Source: Campylobacter concisus
GTDB lineage: Bacteria > Campylobacterota > Campylobacteria > Campylobacterales > Campylobacteraceae
Reading direction: 5' to 3'
NCBI RefSeq assembly: GCF_003048775.2
Contig: NZ_CP049272.1
Span: 496,001 to 560,000, forward strand
Length of the DNA stretch: 64,000 bases
Made by a program: the position numbers and the translations under genes. A model generated the notes under the pieces. It had not been told where the DNA came from. It did not search any database and saw only the letters and a program-made list of their open reading frames with translations. Positions 36,912 through 46,961 of the stretch are shown piece by piece. The first letter of the stretch is position 1. Every line of letters begins with the position of its first letter.

Positions 36912-36979
36912 ATTTATACTATATATGCAGTTTGCCCCCGCCCTGATCTTTTGTTTTGATTAGCCATGTGTTGCTTTGA

Positions 36980-37843
36980 TTATTTAAGCTTTGTCTCGAA
37001 AAATGCGTTAAAAAGCGAGTTTATGCCTTGCTTTGTAAATTTCTCCATTATCTTTTCGATCTGCGGTTTTTCTTGCCAAACTGGCTCATCTACGAGGCTC
37101 ATTTTTACTAGCTCGTTTTGAGCGTCTATGTAGCTGCCAAGGCTGTCAATTAGCCCCATTTTTAGGGCATTGTGTGCCAAAAAGACCCTTGCGTTTGCCC
37201 ACTCGTCTTTTTTCTTGATATCTAAATTTCTAGCCTCTGCCACGTCACTTACAAAGAGCATATAAGCGTCATTTACGAGCCCTTGTAAGCTCTCACGCTC
37301 TTGCTTGCTCCAGCTCCTCATAAAGGTTCCAGCCTCTTTAAACTCGCCAGCCTTCACCACCTGCTCGCTCACGCCTAAGTTTTTGGCTAAATTTTCGATG
37401 TTTGCCCCTTGCATGATGATGCCGATCGAGCCGATGAAAGCGCCTGGGTTTGCGACGATAGTGTCGGCATTTACGCCAGCGTAGTAGCTGCCACTTGCCA
37501 TGTTGCCAGCTGCGTATGCGAGTACTTTTTTGCTCTCTTTTAGTCGCTTGACCGCCATAGCTAGCTCCACGCTAGGACTTAGCGCGCCGCCTGGGCTGTC
37601 GATGTAGAGCAGCACGCCTTTGATGTTGTTATCAAGCCTTGCTTTTTCTAGCGCTTCTAAAATTTCACTAGTATCCATTATCGTGCCGGTGATGTCTATG
37701 CGGGCTAAATTTGGCTCTTTCATCTTACCATCTGGCGCAAATACGAAAAATAAGATGAGTAAAAATATGAGCGCCTTAAAGTAGTTGTTGATAAATTTAA
37801 AAATTCCCAAAAATCCTCTAAAAATAAGCCTTAAAATTTGCAA
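36980..37843 (-). CDS. sppA: Signal peptide peptidase SppA
   Basis: 287 residues with one N-terminal membrane anchor (residues ~17-36), then an S49 protease domain (short form). IDSPGGALSPSVELAMAVKRLK and GNMASGSYYAGVNADTIVANPGAFIGSIGI hold the catalytic serine, and an upstream lysine completes the Ser/Lys dyad. It degrades signal peptides left in the membrane. It overlaps the preceding hydrolase gene by 13 bp. The same gene order (aroQ, hydrolase, sppA) occurs in C. jejuni. Confidence 0.93.
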   Translation of the reverse strand: MQILRLIFRGFLGIFKFINNYFKALIFLLILFFVFAPDGKMKEPNLARIDITGTIMDTSEILEALEKARLDNNIKGVLLYIDSPGGALSPSVELAMAVKRLKESKKVLAYAAGNMASGSYYAGVNADTIVANPGAFIGSIGIIMQGANIENLAKNLGVSEQVVKAGEFKEAGTFMRSWSKQERESLQGLVNDAYMLFVSDVAEARNLDIKKKDEWANARVFLAHNALKMGLIDSLGSYIDAQNELVKMSLVDEPVWQEKPQIEKIMEKFTKQGINSLFNAFFETKLK

Positions 37844-39048
37844 ATTTTGCCTCCGATATATAGTTTTTTAGCCTCATTTGTATGAAGTATGAGCTGAAGT
37901 ATTAGCTCGCTATCATCGCACTCTAGGTCGTTATAGACGGCAAGATCGGCCGCTCGTCCTGCCTTTATTTCGCCGTTATTTGTTCTAAGCGCTTTTGCTC
38001 CACCATGCGTTGCAGCGACAAAAAGCCTAGCGGCAAGCTCGTTTAGATCAAGGCTCGTGTGGGTAAATAGGGCAGCTCTTAGCTCATGCCAAAAATTTAG
38101 GCTGATATTTGAGCTAAGGCCGTCTGTGCCGATGTTCAGACTGACATTGTTTTTGAAAATTTCTTTTAAATTTAGCGCCTTTTTACCAAGTAGCCTATTT
38201 GAAACGGCGCAGTGCGTCACGCTGTGATGAGGCTTAAATTTAGCAAAATCGCTCACATAAACGCAGTGCGTAAATAGCGTATTTATCTCACGAAACATCT
38301 CAAAATAGCCCTCTTTATCATACATAGGCTTTGGATCTGGGCTAAATCTTAAAAGATGCTTTTTAAAGCCACCACTGCTATGCTCTAGCCACTGCTTTTC
38401 AGCCTTGCTCTCTAAAAAGTGCGTGCTAACTAGCAAGTCATCCTTTTTGGCTATCTCAAGGGCGGCTTTGGCTAGCTTTGGGTGCACAGAGTAGGGTGAG
38501 TGCAGTGAGATGGCTGGGGTAAAATTTTTATTTTTATAGCCCTTTGTTTTTTCTAATTTAGCTAAGAAATTTTGCAAATTTTGCTGAACCATCTGCTCGC
38601 TTGATCCTAAAATTTCACTAAAAAGCACGACTTTTAGCGGACTAGCGGCTAAAATTTCAAGCTCCGAACCAAAGCTAGATATCTCGCCAATGGTGCAAAC
38701 TCCGCTTTTTAGCAGTGATTTTATAGCTTCATTCATTGCTTTTTTAGCGTCCATTTTGGCTAGCTCGCTCCCTTTATCGATGATAGAGCCAAGCCACTTT
38801 ATAAAATCGCCATATTTTAGTGTGCTAACGTTTGAGCTAAACTCCAAATGAACGTGCGTATTTACAAAGGCTGGGGCAACCACGCTATCACTAAAGTCGC
38901 AAATTTTAGCCTCTTTAAATTTCTTTTGCGCCTCTTTTTCGCTTGTAATTTCTAAAATTTTATCATCATCAATAACGACACAAGAATTTCTTAAAATTTT
39001 TGGATTTTCTCCGCCAGTGATTATTTTTTTTGCTTTTAAAATTTCCAC
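37831..39048 (-). CDS. Amidohydrolase, probable aminofutalosine deaminase
   Basis: 405 residues from a GTG start at 39048. Amidohydrolase fold with metal ligands: HVHLEFS near residue 65, SLHSPYSVHP, STHFLES, FTHCVYVSD and IGTDGLSSN (final Asp). Such proteins at this locus in Campylobacter and Helicobacter deaminate 6-amino-6-deoxyfutalosine in the futalosine route to menaquinone; older annotations call them chlorohydrolases. The assignment rests on family and neighbourhood, as the rest of the mqn genes are outside the window. It is divergent from aroQ. Confidence 0.8.
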   Translation of the reverse strand: MEILKAKKIITGGENPKILRNSCVVIDDDKILEITSEKEAQKKFKEAKICDFSDSVVAPAFVNTHVHLEFSSNVSTLKYGDFIKWLGSIIDKGSELAKMDAKKAMNEAIKSLLKSGVCTIGEISSFGSELEILAASPLKVVLFSEILGSSEQMVQQNLQNFLAKLEKTKGYKNKNFTPAISLHSPYSVHPKLAKAALEIAKKDDLLVSTHFLESKAEKQWLEHSSGGFKKHLLRFSPDPKPMYDKEGYFEMFREINTLFTHCVYVSDFAKFKPHHSVTHCAVSNRLLGKKALNLKEIFKNNVSLNIGTDGLSSNISLNFWHELRAALFTHTSLDLNELAARLFVAATHGGAKALRTNNGEIKAGRAADLAVYNDLECDDSELILQLILHTNEAKKLYIGGKICKF

Positions 39049-39133
39049 ATTTGAGCCTTAAATTTTTGTTATTGTAGCGAAAATTTAGGAACGGAAATGT
39101 ATAATTTGGACTATTTAATCAAAAAGGAGTGAC

Positions 39134-39613
39134 ATGGATAAGAAGCTAAAAATAATGGTTATCCAAGGCCCAAATATCAATATGCTTGGCGCTAGAGAGC
39201 CAGGAATTTATGGCGTTATGAAGATGGAGGATATCCACTCTCAAATGAAGATCGTTGCCGATCAAAATGACGTTGAAATCGAGTTTTTTCAAAGCAACCT
39301 TGAGGGCGAGCTAGTCGATAAGATCCAAGAGTGCTTGGGCGATGCTGACGGCATCATCATAAACCCAGCCGCTTACACTCACACCTCTATCGCTATCCGT
39401 GACGCGCTAAGTGCGGTTGCGCTGCCAGTTATCGAGGTGCATATCAGCAACGTTTATAGAAGAGAAGAGTTTCGCCACAAAAGCCTCATCGCACCAGTTG
39501 CAGCAGGTCAGATCGTGGGCTTTGGACCAGTTGGTTATCATTTGGCGATGATAGGCATGCTTCAAATTTTTGAGCAAATCAAAGCAGTAAGAGCAAATCA
39601 AAAAGCACAATGA
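39134..39613 (+). CDS. aroQ: 3-Dehydroquinate dehydratase, type II
   Basis: 159 residues, the small type II enzyme of the shikimate pathway. Motifs: [17 protein letters not shown] (active-site lid with Arg and Tyr), [30 protein letters not shown] (with the key His/Asn), [29 protein letters not shown] precedes the ATG. Its TGA overlaps the pepP ATG by 4 bp. It starts a long plus-strand run reaching into flagellar genes. Confidence 0.96.
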   Translation: MDKKLKIMVIQGPNINMLGAREPGIYGVMKMEDIHSQMKIVADQNDVEIEFFQSNLEGELVDKIQECLGDADGIIINPAAYTHTSIAIRDALSAVALPVIEVHISNVYRREEFRHKSLIAPVAAGQIVGFGPVGYHLAMIGMLQIFEQIKAVRANQKAQ

Positions 39614-40635
39614 ATTTCATCTTAAAGGACGAAAACGCCGTATTTTACGAGTGCGGCTACAGCTGCGACAATGAGTTTTTGCTATGCCTTGATGGTGTGA
39701 AATACTTTTTCACGGACGCGAGGTATTATTTTGAGGCAAAAAGCTGCGTAAATGCAGGCGTGGTCGTTCTTTTAGCGCAGAGAAATTTAATAAGCGAGGT
39801 CAGGGCATTTTTAAGAAAGATGAAGCCAAGTAGCCTCGTTTTTAACCCAGATGAGCTAAGCCTAAGTGAGTTTAATGCGCTTAGCAAGGGTTTTAAGATA
39901 AATTTCAAACCAAAGGCAAATTTCTCTAGGTTAAAGAGAATTTGCAAGAGCGAAGATGAGATAAAAATTTTAAAAAAGGCTAGCGAATTTGGGGCAAAAT
40001 GCTTTGATGAATTTGCTAAATTTGTGCGTGAAAATGGCGAAGGGATGAGCGAAAAAGAGCTTCATTTTAACGCCTCGCTCATCTTTAGGCAAAAAAACGA
40101 GCTAGGTCTTAGCTTTGATCCTATCGTGGCGATAAACGAAAATGCCGCAAAGGCGCATGCGCTGCCTGGGGATAAAATTTTAAAAAAGGGCGACTTGCTG
40201 CTACTTGATGCTGGGGTTAAATTTAAGCGTTACTGCTCTGATCGCACCAGAACTGCTTGCTTTGATGAAAATTTTAACTTCTCAAAGGAGCAAAAATTTA
40301 AAAACGCCAAGATGCAAGAAATTTACGAGATCGTAAAAGAGGCTCAGGCTGCTGCGATAAAGATCACTAGAGCTGGCGTTAGGGCGTGCGAGATAGACCT
40401 TGCAGCAAGAAGCGTGATAGCAAAGGCTGGATATGAAAAGGTCTTTTTTCACTCGACAGGACACGGCGTGGGCGTCGATATACACGAGCTTCCAGTCATC
40501 TCAGCAAGGAGCGAAACGCTCATAAAAGAGGGCATGGTCTTTAGCGTGGAGCCTGGAATTTATCTAGAAAATGAATTTGGGGTGCGCATCGAGGACGTCG
40601 TGGTCGCAAGAGAAGGTGGGTGCGAGATTTTATGA
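39610..40635 (+). CDS. pepP: Xaa-Pro aminopeptidase family protein (M24)
   Basis: 341 residues. A short N-terminal creatinase-like domain (1-115) precedes the M24 pita-bread domain. Metal ligands are visible: [19 protein letters not shown] (two Asp), [13 protein letters not shown] (His), SVEPGIY (Glu) and GVRIEDVV (Glu). It removes an N-terminal residue that precedes proline. ATGA overlaps on both sides (aroQ and folK) place it within one operon. It is shorter than E. coli PepP and closer to the Bacillus-type enzyme. Confidence 0.9.
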   Translation: MNFILKDENAVFYECGYSCDNEFLLCLDGVKYFFTDARYYFEAKSCVNAGVVVLLAQRNLISEVRAFLRKMKPSSLVFNPDELSLSEFNALSKGFKINFKPKANFSRLKRICKSEDEIKILKKASEFGAKCFDEFAKFVRENGEGMSEKELHFNASLIFRQKNELGLSFDPIVAINENAAKAHALPGDKILKKGDLLLLDAGVKFKRYCSDRTRTACFDENFNFSKEQKFKNAKMQEIYEIVKEAQAAAIKITRAGVRACEIDLAARSVIAKAGYEKVFFHSTGHGVGVDIHELPVISARSETLIKEGMVFSVEPGIYLENEFGVRIEDVVVAREGGCEIL

Positions 40636-41108
40636 GGCTAGCTGGAGCAAGAAAGATCGTAAAAAGCCGTTTTTGCCCTAGTTTTTTTCATAAAAGAGAT
40701 GAGTTTAAGTATGAGGCGCTAGTTGGTATGGGTGGCAACATCGGTGATAGCGCAAAGAGGTTTGATAAATTTATAAGAGCGATTAGTGAAGATAGGCGTT
40801 TTCACGTAGTTGAAGTCTCGCCGATCCTTATAAATGCGGCGTTTGGCTACGAAGCGCAGGATGATTTTAGTAACGCTGTTATAAATTTACAAACATCTAT
40901 GAGCTCTAGAGAAACTCTAAAAATTTTGAGGCACTATGAGAGTAAATTTAAGCGTGTCAGGACATTTAAAAATGCGCCACGTACGCTTGATCTAGATATT
41001 TTGTATTTTAGTAAAAAAGTCTATAAGACGCCGCGCCTTATCGTCCCGCACCCAGGAGCTGATAAGAGGCTTAGCGTGATCGTGCCACTAGGGCTTATGA
41101 GAGGTTAA
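40632..41108 (+). CDS. folK: HPPK, folate biosynthesis
   Basis: 158 residues from the ATG at 40632, whose ATGA overlaps the pepP stop; a GTG four codons earlier is possible. It pyrophosphorylates 6-hydroxymethyl-dihydropterin. Motifs: MGGNIGDSAKRFDKF near residue 38, and RTLDLDILYF with the magnesium-binding aspartates. About 30 residues precede the core start, longer than E. coli FolK, which is also seen in Campylobacter relatives. It is followed 10 bp later by flhF. Confidence 0.9.
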   Translation: MRLAGARKIVKSRFCPSFFHKRDEFKYEALVGMGGNIGDSAKRFDKFIRAISEDRRFHVVEVSPILINAAFGYEAQDDFSNAVINLQTSMSSRETLKILRHYESKFKRVRTFKNAPRTLDLDILYFSKKVYKTPRLIVPHPGADKRLSVIVPLGLMRG

Positions 41109-41118
41109 AAGGATATAA

Positions 41119-42486
41119 ATGGCTACAAAATTTCATACTTTTACAGGCGAGAGCACCATTGAGGCTTTGAAAAAGGCTCAAGAAACGTGCGGCGAAAAGG
41201 CCATATTAGTTACTACAAAACAAATTCAAGCCAAAACGATAAATAAAAAACCACTTTATGAAATTTTAGTAAGCGTCGAAGAAGACGATGTGAAGCAACC
41301 CCCAAAACCAAATACAAAAGCCATAAACTATGAAAATGCCTACTCTAAATTTAATAAAAACTATGAACCTGCTAAGCCAAAATTTGAGATAAAAGAAGAG
41401 CCGGCTAAATTTGATGCAAAGACAGCATCACCAGAGCCTTACGATCCAAACGAGAGTGTGCTTTTAAATATCTCAGCTGCTGCAAAAGAGATAAGCACGA
41501 TCGCAAATGTAAATATTGACGATGTCAAAGATAAAGAGTCAAGCATACCAAGCGGCATGAATAAAAAAATAGACGATGTGGCAAAGCAAGTAAGCGTGCT
41601 AAGCGAGAAAATAGGGCTGATAACTGACATGATCTGGGACGAGAAAGCACCAAATCGCAATAATCTTTCGATCCCGCCGGAGTTTGCTAGCATCTATAAA
41701 CTCGCAAAACAAAGCGGCATGAAAGAGGAGCATCTAGAGGCTATCATGCAAACGACGCTTGAAAATTTGCCAGTTTCGATGAAGAGCAATCCAACCGCAG
41801 TAAAAAGATATTTTTATTCGCTTTTGCGAAATATGCTACCTTGCAGAAAAGAGCCAAGTGATAAAAAACAACGTATCATGATGCTAGTTGGCCCAACTGG
41901 GGTTGGTAAAACTACGACACTAGCAAAGCTAGCTGCTCGTTTTGCATACGGCAATGAAAAACGCTATAAAACAGGTATTATCACGCTTGATACGTACCGT
42001 ATTGGAGCGGTTGAGCAGCTATTTCAATACGCTAAAATGATGAAGCTGCCTATTCTTGATGTTATCGAGATAGATGACTTTCAAAATGCTATAAAGCAGC
42101 TTAATTATTGTGATGTGATACTTATTGATACGACTGGAAATTCGCAGTATGACAAAGAAAAGCTCGAAAGGCTTGATAAATTTTTAAAGCATAGCGGCGC
42201 AAAGATTGATGTAAATTTGGTCCTTTCGGCTGGCTCAAAGGTTGAAGATCTAATAGAAATTTATAATGGATTTTCGTTTTTAGACATCGACACACTTATA
42301 ATCACCAAATTTGATGAGACAAAAATTTTTGGCAATGTCTTTTCGCTGATATATGAGACAAACACGCCAGTTAGCTACTTTAGCGTGGGTCAAGAGGTGC
42401 CTGATGATCTTGTGGAGGCAAAGAGTGAATTTTTAGTAGAGTGCGTGTTTGACGGCTTTACAAAGCAAAAGGCTAGCGATGAATAA
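41119..42486 (+). CDS. flhF: Flagellar SRP-like GTPase FlhF
   Basis: 455 residues. An N-terminal B domain (1-100, variable, Pro/Lys-rich), a helical N domain (~190-245) and the SRP-type G domain with GPTGVGKTTTLAKLAARFA, DTYRIGAVEQL, IDTTGN and TKFDE. It directs polar placement of flagella and, in Campylobacter, is also needed for sigma-54 flagellar gene expression. It overlaps flhG by 8 bp. Confidence 0.95.
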   Translation: MATKFHTFTGESTIEALKKAQETCGEKAILVTTKQIQAKTINKKPLYEILVSVEEDDVKQPPKPNTKAINYENAYSKFNKNYEPAKPKFEIKEEPAKFDAKTASPEPYDPNESVLLNISAAAKEISTIANVNIDDVKDKESSIPSGMNKKIDDVAKQVSVLSEKIGLITDMIWDEKAPNRNNLSIPPEFASIYKLAKQSGMKEEHLEAIMQTTLENLPVSMKSNPTAVKRYFYSLLRNMLPCRKEPSDKKQRIMMLVGPTGVGKTTTLAKLAARFAYGNEKRYKTGIITLDTYRIGAVEQLFQYAKMMKLPILDVIEIDDFQNAIKQLNYCDVILIDTTGNSQYDKEKLERLDKFLKHSGAKIDVNLVLSAGSKVEDLIEIYNGFSFLDIDTLIITKFDETKIFGNVFSLIYETNTPVSYFSVGQEVPDDLVEAKSEFLVECVFDGFTKQKASDE

Positions 42487-43345
42487 CCAAGCGCAAAAAC
42501 TACAAAATTTAGTTCAGTCTCAAAATAAGGCTAAAAATACGCATTTTATAGCGATTACAAGCGGCAAAGGCGGCGTTGGCAAGAGCACGATAAGTGCAAA
42601 TTTGGCAAATGTCTTGTCGCAAAATGGCTATAAAGTAGGGCTTTTTGACGCTGATATCGGCCTTGCAAACCTTGACGTCATCTTAAATGTAAAAATGGGT
42701 AAAAATTTACTTCACGTGCTAAAAGGCGAGTGCAGCCTAAAAGATATCTTGATACCTATAAATAAAAATTTGATCCTCATTCCTGGTGAAAGCGGCGATG
42801 AAATTTTGAAATTTAACAATCAATTTTTATTTGAGAGGTTTTTGGATGAGGCGAGCGAGCTTGATGAGCTTGATTTCTTGATCATTGACACCGGAGCTGG
42901 CATAGGCGGTAGTACGCAGCTGTTTTTAGAAGCGGCTGATGAGGTCGTGGTGGTAACTGTACCTGATCCTGCAGCGATAACTGATGCATACGCTGTCATA
43001 AAGATCGTCTCAAGGTTTAAAAATAGCGAGCTTTTGCTTTTAAATATGGTAAAAAATGAGGCAGAAGCGACTAGAATTTATGAAAATATCAAACGTGTTG
43101 CTAATGCAAATATCGGACCTAGCTTAAATTTAGAGCTTATAGGATTTGTGGCTTCTGATAAGAATGTTTCAAGAAGTATAAAACAACGAACGCTTTTTAC
43201 AGACGACGCTGCTTATGCTGAGCCTAGCGCTCAGATAAAACAGATAGCTTCGAATTTACTTTATAGGTTGGAACGAAAAGTGCTTAACGATGAGCAAAGC
43301 AGGAGCTTTGGGGGCTTCTTTAAGCGTTTGATAGAACAATTTTAA
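42479..43345 (+). CDS. flhG: MinD-like ATPase FlhG
   Basis: 288 residues from the ATG at 42479, seven bases after AAAGG and overlapping the flhF stop by 8 bp. An earlier in-frame start at 42449 lies deep in flhF and is not needed. Deviant Walker A GKGGVGKST at about residue 28, DADIGLANLD, and LIIDTGAGIG. It limits flagellar number and, in Campylobacter, takes part in division-site control, acting against FlhF. Confidence 0.94.
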   Translation: MNNQAQKLQNLVQSQNKAKNTHFIAITSGKGGVGKSTISANLANVLSQNGYKVGLFDADIGLANLDVILNVKMGKNLLHVLKGECSLKDILIPINKNLILIPGESGDEILKFNNQFLFERFLDEASELDELDFLIIDTGAGIGGSTQLFLEAADEVVVVTVPDPAAITDAYAVIKIVSRFKNSELLLLNMVKNEAEATRIYENIKRVANANIGPSLNLELIGFVASDKNVSRSIKQRTLFTDDAAYAEPSAQIKQIASNLLYRLERKVLNDEQSRSFGGFFKRLIEQF

Positions 43346-43358
43346 TGGAGATTGAGCT

Positions 43359-43703
43359 TTGCGTGCAGAAAATTTTATAGCATTTTTTACGGTTTGTGGT
43401 TTTTTTGTAGGTATAGTTTTTACCTTGCTAAAGGTGAGTGAGCCTATCGAAATGCTAGTTTATACACTAGTTATTACTTTGTTTTTTTATCTTATAATTC
43501 ACATTGTTATCATGAACTACATCGATGTAAAAAGGGCTTTAACTAAAATTTTTGACAAACAAAAACACGAAGAGATCGCAGACTATCTCATCTCTGAGCT
43601 AAATACTAGAGAAAAGCGTATGGAAAATATAATGGTAAAAATGACTGCTGAAAATTTTGATTCTGGTAAACGAAATGCACGAGTTAAAGCAAAAGCAGCT
43701 TAA
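43359..43703 (+). CDS. Hypothetical membrane protein between flhG and fliA
   Basis: 114 residues from a TTG start with GGAG about eight bases upstream. Two membrane helices (residues ~5-25 and 32-54), then a cytoplasmic helical tail ending in basic residues (KRNARVKAKAA). A gene of this kind sits between flhG and fliA in C. jejuni, so it is conserved in the genus. The 3' end overlaps fliA by 29 bp. Motility involvement is inferred from position only. Confidence 0.75.
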   Translation: MRAENFIAFFTVCGFFVGIVFTLLKVSEPIEMLVYTLVITLFFYLIIHIVIMNYIDVKRALTKIFDKQKHEEIADYLISELNTREKRMENIMVKMTAENFDSGKRNARVKAKAA

Positions 43704-44379
43704 CGCTTATAAAAATACGATAAAAAAAGAACAAGACGAGATAGTCTTAAAATATATGCCAGCACTGCGTGCAATGGCGTTCAGGCTTAAAGAGAGGTTG
43801 CCATCAAGCATAGATACAAATGACCTAATAAGCATTGGTGTTGAAGAGATGATAAAGCTTAGCAGGAAGTATGACAAGGAGCAAAATGACTCTTTTTGGG
43901 GTTATGGCAAAAAGAGAATTTATGGCTCTATGCTTGATTATCTAAGGACGCTTGATGTTGTTAGTAGAAGCGATAGAAAGCTAGTAAAGAGCATAAATAG
44001 CGAGATAGATAACTACTTTAATGAATTTGAAGAAGAGCCAAGCGATGAGTATTTGGCCGAAAAGCTTAATGAAGATATTGAGAAGATAAGAGAGGCAAGA
44101 GGCGTTAGCGGTATCATTACTATCTTACCAATAGACGAGCAAATGGAGCTAATTGGTCAAAATGACGTCGAGAAAAGCATTGAGAGAGAGGATCTCATTT
44201 TAAAAATAGAAGAAGCTTTAAAAGATTTTGACGAAAGAGATCAGATGTTGGTTCAGCTTTATTATTATGAAGAGCTAAATTTAAAAGAGATAAGCCAGAT
44301 CATGAATATCAGCGAGAGTAGAATTTCACAAATTCATAAACGTTTGCTTGATCGTATTAGGCGTAGCTTGGGGGTTTAA
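43675..44379 (+). CDS. fliA: Flagellar sigma factor 28
   Basis: 234 residues from the ATG at 43675; an upstream TTG at 43657 is less likely. Sigma region 2 (KYMPALRAMAFRLKERLPSSID, then FWGYGKKRIYGSMLDYLR), region 3 and region 4 (LNLKEISQIMNISESRISQIHKR helix-turn-helix) are complete. It transcribes late flagellar genes once FlgM is exported. The TAA shares one base with the fliM ATG. Confidence 0.95.
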   Translation: MHELKQKQLNAYKNTIKKEQDEIVLKYMPALRAMAFRLKERLPSSIDTNDLISIGVEEMIKLSRKYDKEQNDSFWGYGKKRIYGSMLDYLRTLDVVSRSDRKLVKSINSEIDNYFNEFEEEPSDEYLAEKLNEDIEKIREARGVSGIITILPIDEQMELIGQNDVEKSIEREDLILKIEEALKDFDERDQMLVQLYYYEELNLKEISQIMNISESRISQIHKRLLDRIRRSLGV

Positions 44380-45482
44380 TGGCTGATATTTTAAGTCAAG
44401 AAGAGATAGACGCGCTACTTGAAGTTGTTGATGAAGACGGCGATACAAGTAATATCGAGGTTGAAGAGAGATCACAAGGCGAACAAAAACAGATTATTAT
44501 TTATGATTTTAAGCGTCCAAACCGCGTTAGTAAAGAGCAACTCCGTGCGATAAAAGGCATCCATGATAAGCTTGCTAGAAATTTGGCTAGTCAAATTTCT
44601 AGCGTGATGAGAAGTATTGTCGAGATCAGACTTCACAGTGTTGATCAGATGACTTATGGCGAATTTTTGATGAGTTTGCCAAGCCCAACGAGCTTTAACG
44701 TCTTTTCTATAAAACCGCTTGATGGAAACTGTGTTTTGGAGATAAATCCAAGCATTGCCTTTCCGATGATAGATCGTTTGCTTGGCGGAACTGGTGAAAA
44801 TTTTGAAGCAAATAGAGAGCTAACCGACATCGAAGTAAATTTACTTGATGCGGTGCTTAGAATGATTATGCAGCGTCTAAAAGAGAGCTGGTCAATGATA
44901 ACTGATATGTACCCAAATGTGGAAGCTAAAGAGAGCAGTCCAAATGTCGTACAAATCGTCTCTCAAAATGAGATTGTTATTATGGTCGTTATGGAGATCA
45001 TAGTTGGTGGCTCAAGCGGTATGATAAATTTATGCTATCCAGTCATCTACCTTGAACCGATACTCTCACGCCTTGCAAATAGAGACATTATGCTTGGTGA
45101 AACAAGTGCAAAAAAAAGTAGAAACAAAGAGCTAAAAACACTTATCGGACGAGCAGAAATTTTATATGAAGCCATACTTGGCAAATCGATCATCAGTGTA
45201 AATGAGTTTTTAAATTTAAAAGAAGGCGATATTTTAAGGCTTGATAGAGGAGCTGATGATAAGGCGATCGTTTGTATCGATAAAAAAGAAGTTTTCTTAG
45301 CTGAAGTTGGGCTTCATAGATTTAGAAAATCTATAAGGATTGAACAGTTAATACGCTCTGATAAAGATGAGATCAAAAATATCTTAGAAAAATACGAAGA
45401 AGAGCGAAAAGCAAAGCTAATGGCGTATGAAGCTAATGAGCGCAAAATGGAAGAAGAAGAGGACGACGAAGATGATGAATGA
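44379..45482 (+). CDS. fliM: Flagellar motor switch protein FliM
   Basis: 367 residues. The N-terminal CheY-binding peptide LSQEEIDALLEVV, the central CheC-like domain (LEINPSIAFPMIDRLLGG, then NREL-TDIE), and the C-terminal SpoA domain (~290-345). The end is highly acidic (EEEEDDEDDE). It forms the C-ring that sets rotation direction. It overlaps fliY by 11 bp. Confidence 0.95.
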   Translation: MADILSQEEIDALLEVVDEDGDTSNIEVEERSQGEQKQIIIYDFKRPNRVSKEQLRAIKGIHDKLARNLASQISSVMRSIVEIRLHSVDQMTYGEFLMSLPSPTSFNVFSIKPLDGNCVLEINPSIAFPMIDRLLGGTGENFEANRELTDIEVNLLDAVLRMIMQRLKESWSMITDMYPNVEAKESSPNVVQIVSQNEIVIMVVMEIIVGGSSGMINLCYPVIYLEPILSRLANRDIMLGETSAKKSRNKELKTLIGRAEILYEAILGKSIISVNEFLNLKEGDILRLDRGADDKAIVCIDKKEVFLAEVGLHRFRKSIRIEQLIRSDKDEIKNILEKYEEERKAKLMAYEANERKMEEEEDDEDDE

Positions 45483-46320
45483 TTTTTTTAATATATTTTC
45501 TAACGAATTAAAAGCTACTATCGAAGGACTTACGGGCAGAGCTCCTGAGGTTGGTGAAAGAAATGAATTTGACGCACCAACACAAAACGGCATAAAACCA
45601 CCAGTAGTGATGGCCAATATCTCTTTAAGTGGCGACATCAATGCTAAAACAGAGATAGTATGCACTCCGGTTTTAATAAGTGCCATTAGCGAATGGATGA
45701 TGGGTGAAGAGGAAATTTCAAAGAATGAAAATTTAGGCAGTGATGAGCTTGACGCTGCAAAAGAGATATTTTCAAACCTTTTTAGCGCCTTTAGTACATC
45801 TTTGGGTGCTCAAAAGGGCATGCCAAAGATAAATTTTGAAGTAATAAATGTAAATTTTTTAGATGAAAATTCTTCGCTTGATTTTAGTGTTTATGAAAAG
45901 CTATTTTTATTTAATGTCAAAATTGAAGATCTAAGCGAGCATATCGGTTTTGCTTGCGATCATTCGTTGATGAAATTTTTTGAGCCAACAAAGACTGAAG
46001 CCCCAGCTGCACCAGCGAGCACTCCTCACGTAGCTAAGGGCGATTTTAGCGCTGAAGAGATGAGAAATATCGGACTTATAATGGATGTTAGGCTCCCTAT
46101 TCGTGTTCGTATTGGATCAAAAAGAATGCTTTTAAAAGATGTGCTTACCATGGATATTGGCTCAGTTATCGAGCTAAATCAATTAGCAAACGATCCGCTT
46201 GAAATTTTGATCGGCGATAAGGTAATAGCTCTTGGCGAAGTTGTCATAATCGATGGAAACTTTGGCATCCAGATCACTCAGATAGGCTCAAAACGCGAGA
46301 GGCTCCAACAGTTAAAATAA
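45472..46320 (+). CDS. fliY: Flagellar motor switch protein FliY
   Basis: 282 residues from ATGATG at 45472 (the second ATG at 45475 is equally possible), with AGAGGA upstream and the end of fliM overlapped. The N-terminal half is CheC/FliM-like (ELDAAKEIFSNLFSAFSTSLG). A Pro/Ala linker at ~185 leads to a C-terminal SpoA/FliN domain (MDVRLPIRVRIGSKRMLL, then GDKVIALGEVVIIDGNFGI). It is a C-ring part of epsilonproteobacteria that works with FliM and FliN. Confidence 0.93.
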   Translation: MMNDFFNIFSNELKATIEGLTGRAPEVGERNEFDAPTQNGIKPPVVMANISLSGDINAKTEIVCTPVLISAISEWMMGEEEISKNENLGSDELDAAKEIFSNLFSAFSTSLGAQKGMPKINFEVINVNFLDENSSLDFSVYEKLFLFNVKIEDLSEHIGFACDHSLMKFFEPTKTEAPAAPASTPHVAKGDFSAEEMRNIGLIMDVRLPIRVRIGSKRMLLKDVLTMDIGSVIELNQLANDPLEILIGDKVIALGEVVIIDGNFGIQITQIGSKRERLQQLK

Positions 46321-46913
46321 TGAATAATGAATTAGTTAGTGATCTTTTAAATTTTCCAAACGTCTTAAAATATAAAAATAAAAATGTTACCTTCTTTGGC
46401 TCGGCTAGATTTGATGAAGAAAATTTCTACTGCAAAAAGGCTTATGAACTAGCTTACAAACTAAACGAGCTAGGGTATGCCATCTTAACTGGTGGCGGAG
46501 ACGGCATAATGAGAGCTGCAAACAAGGGCGCGTTTGATAGTGCAAAATCGCCAAGCATAGCCCTAAATGTGAGGCTTCCATTTGAACAAAATACAAACCC
46601 TTACGTTACGGCAAAATATCTCTTTTCAAATTTAAGCCCAAGAAAATTTGCACTTACCGATCGTTCAGTCGCATTTGTCGTCTTTCCGGGTGGCTTTGGC
46701 ACTCTTGATGAACTTTTTGAAATTTTAGTACTTGCTCAAGTTGGTAGCAAAAAAGTAAAAATTTTTCTTTTTGGGAGCGAGTTTTGGCAAGGGCTTGATG
46801 AGTTTATAAAAAATACGCTAGTTAGCCAAAAAACAATAAAAAAAGAAGATATAAATTTATACAAAATCACCGATGATTTAGAGCTTATTGCAAACGAAAT
46901 TTTGGCTATTTAA
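46320..46913 (+). CDS. LOG-family nucleotide 5'-monophosphate hydrolase-like protein
   Basis: 197 residues, Rossmann-like. GGGDGIMRAANKGA and PGGFGTLDELFE are the two signature motifs of LOG proteins, which release bases from nucleotide monophosphates; they were once mis-called lysine decarboxylases. The biological substrate is unknown. It starts on the last base of fliY (TAATG), so it may be co-transcribed with the flagellar genes, with no known functional link. Confidence 0.9.
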   Translation: MNNELVSDLLNFPNVLKYKNKNVTFFGSARFDEENFYCKKAYELAYKLNELGYAILTGGGDGIMRAANKGAFDSAKSPSIALNVRLPFEQNTNPYVTAKYLFSNLSPRKFALTDRSVAFVVFPGGFGTLDELFEILVLAQVGSKKVKIFLFGSEFWQGLDEFIKNTLVSQKTIKKEDINLYKITDDLELIANEILAI

Positions 46914-46961
46914 AAATAAGATATAAAATATCCCCTTTTAAATTTCAAAGAGGTAAAAAAT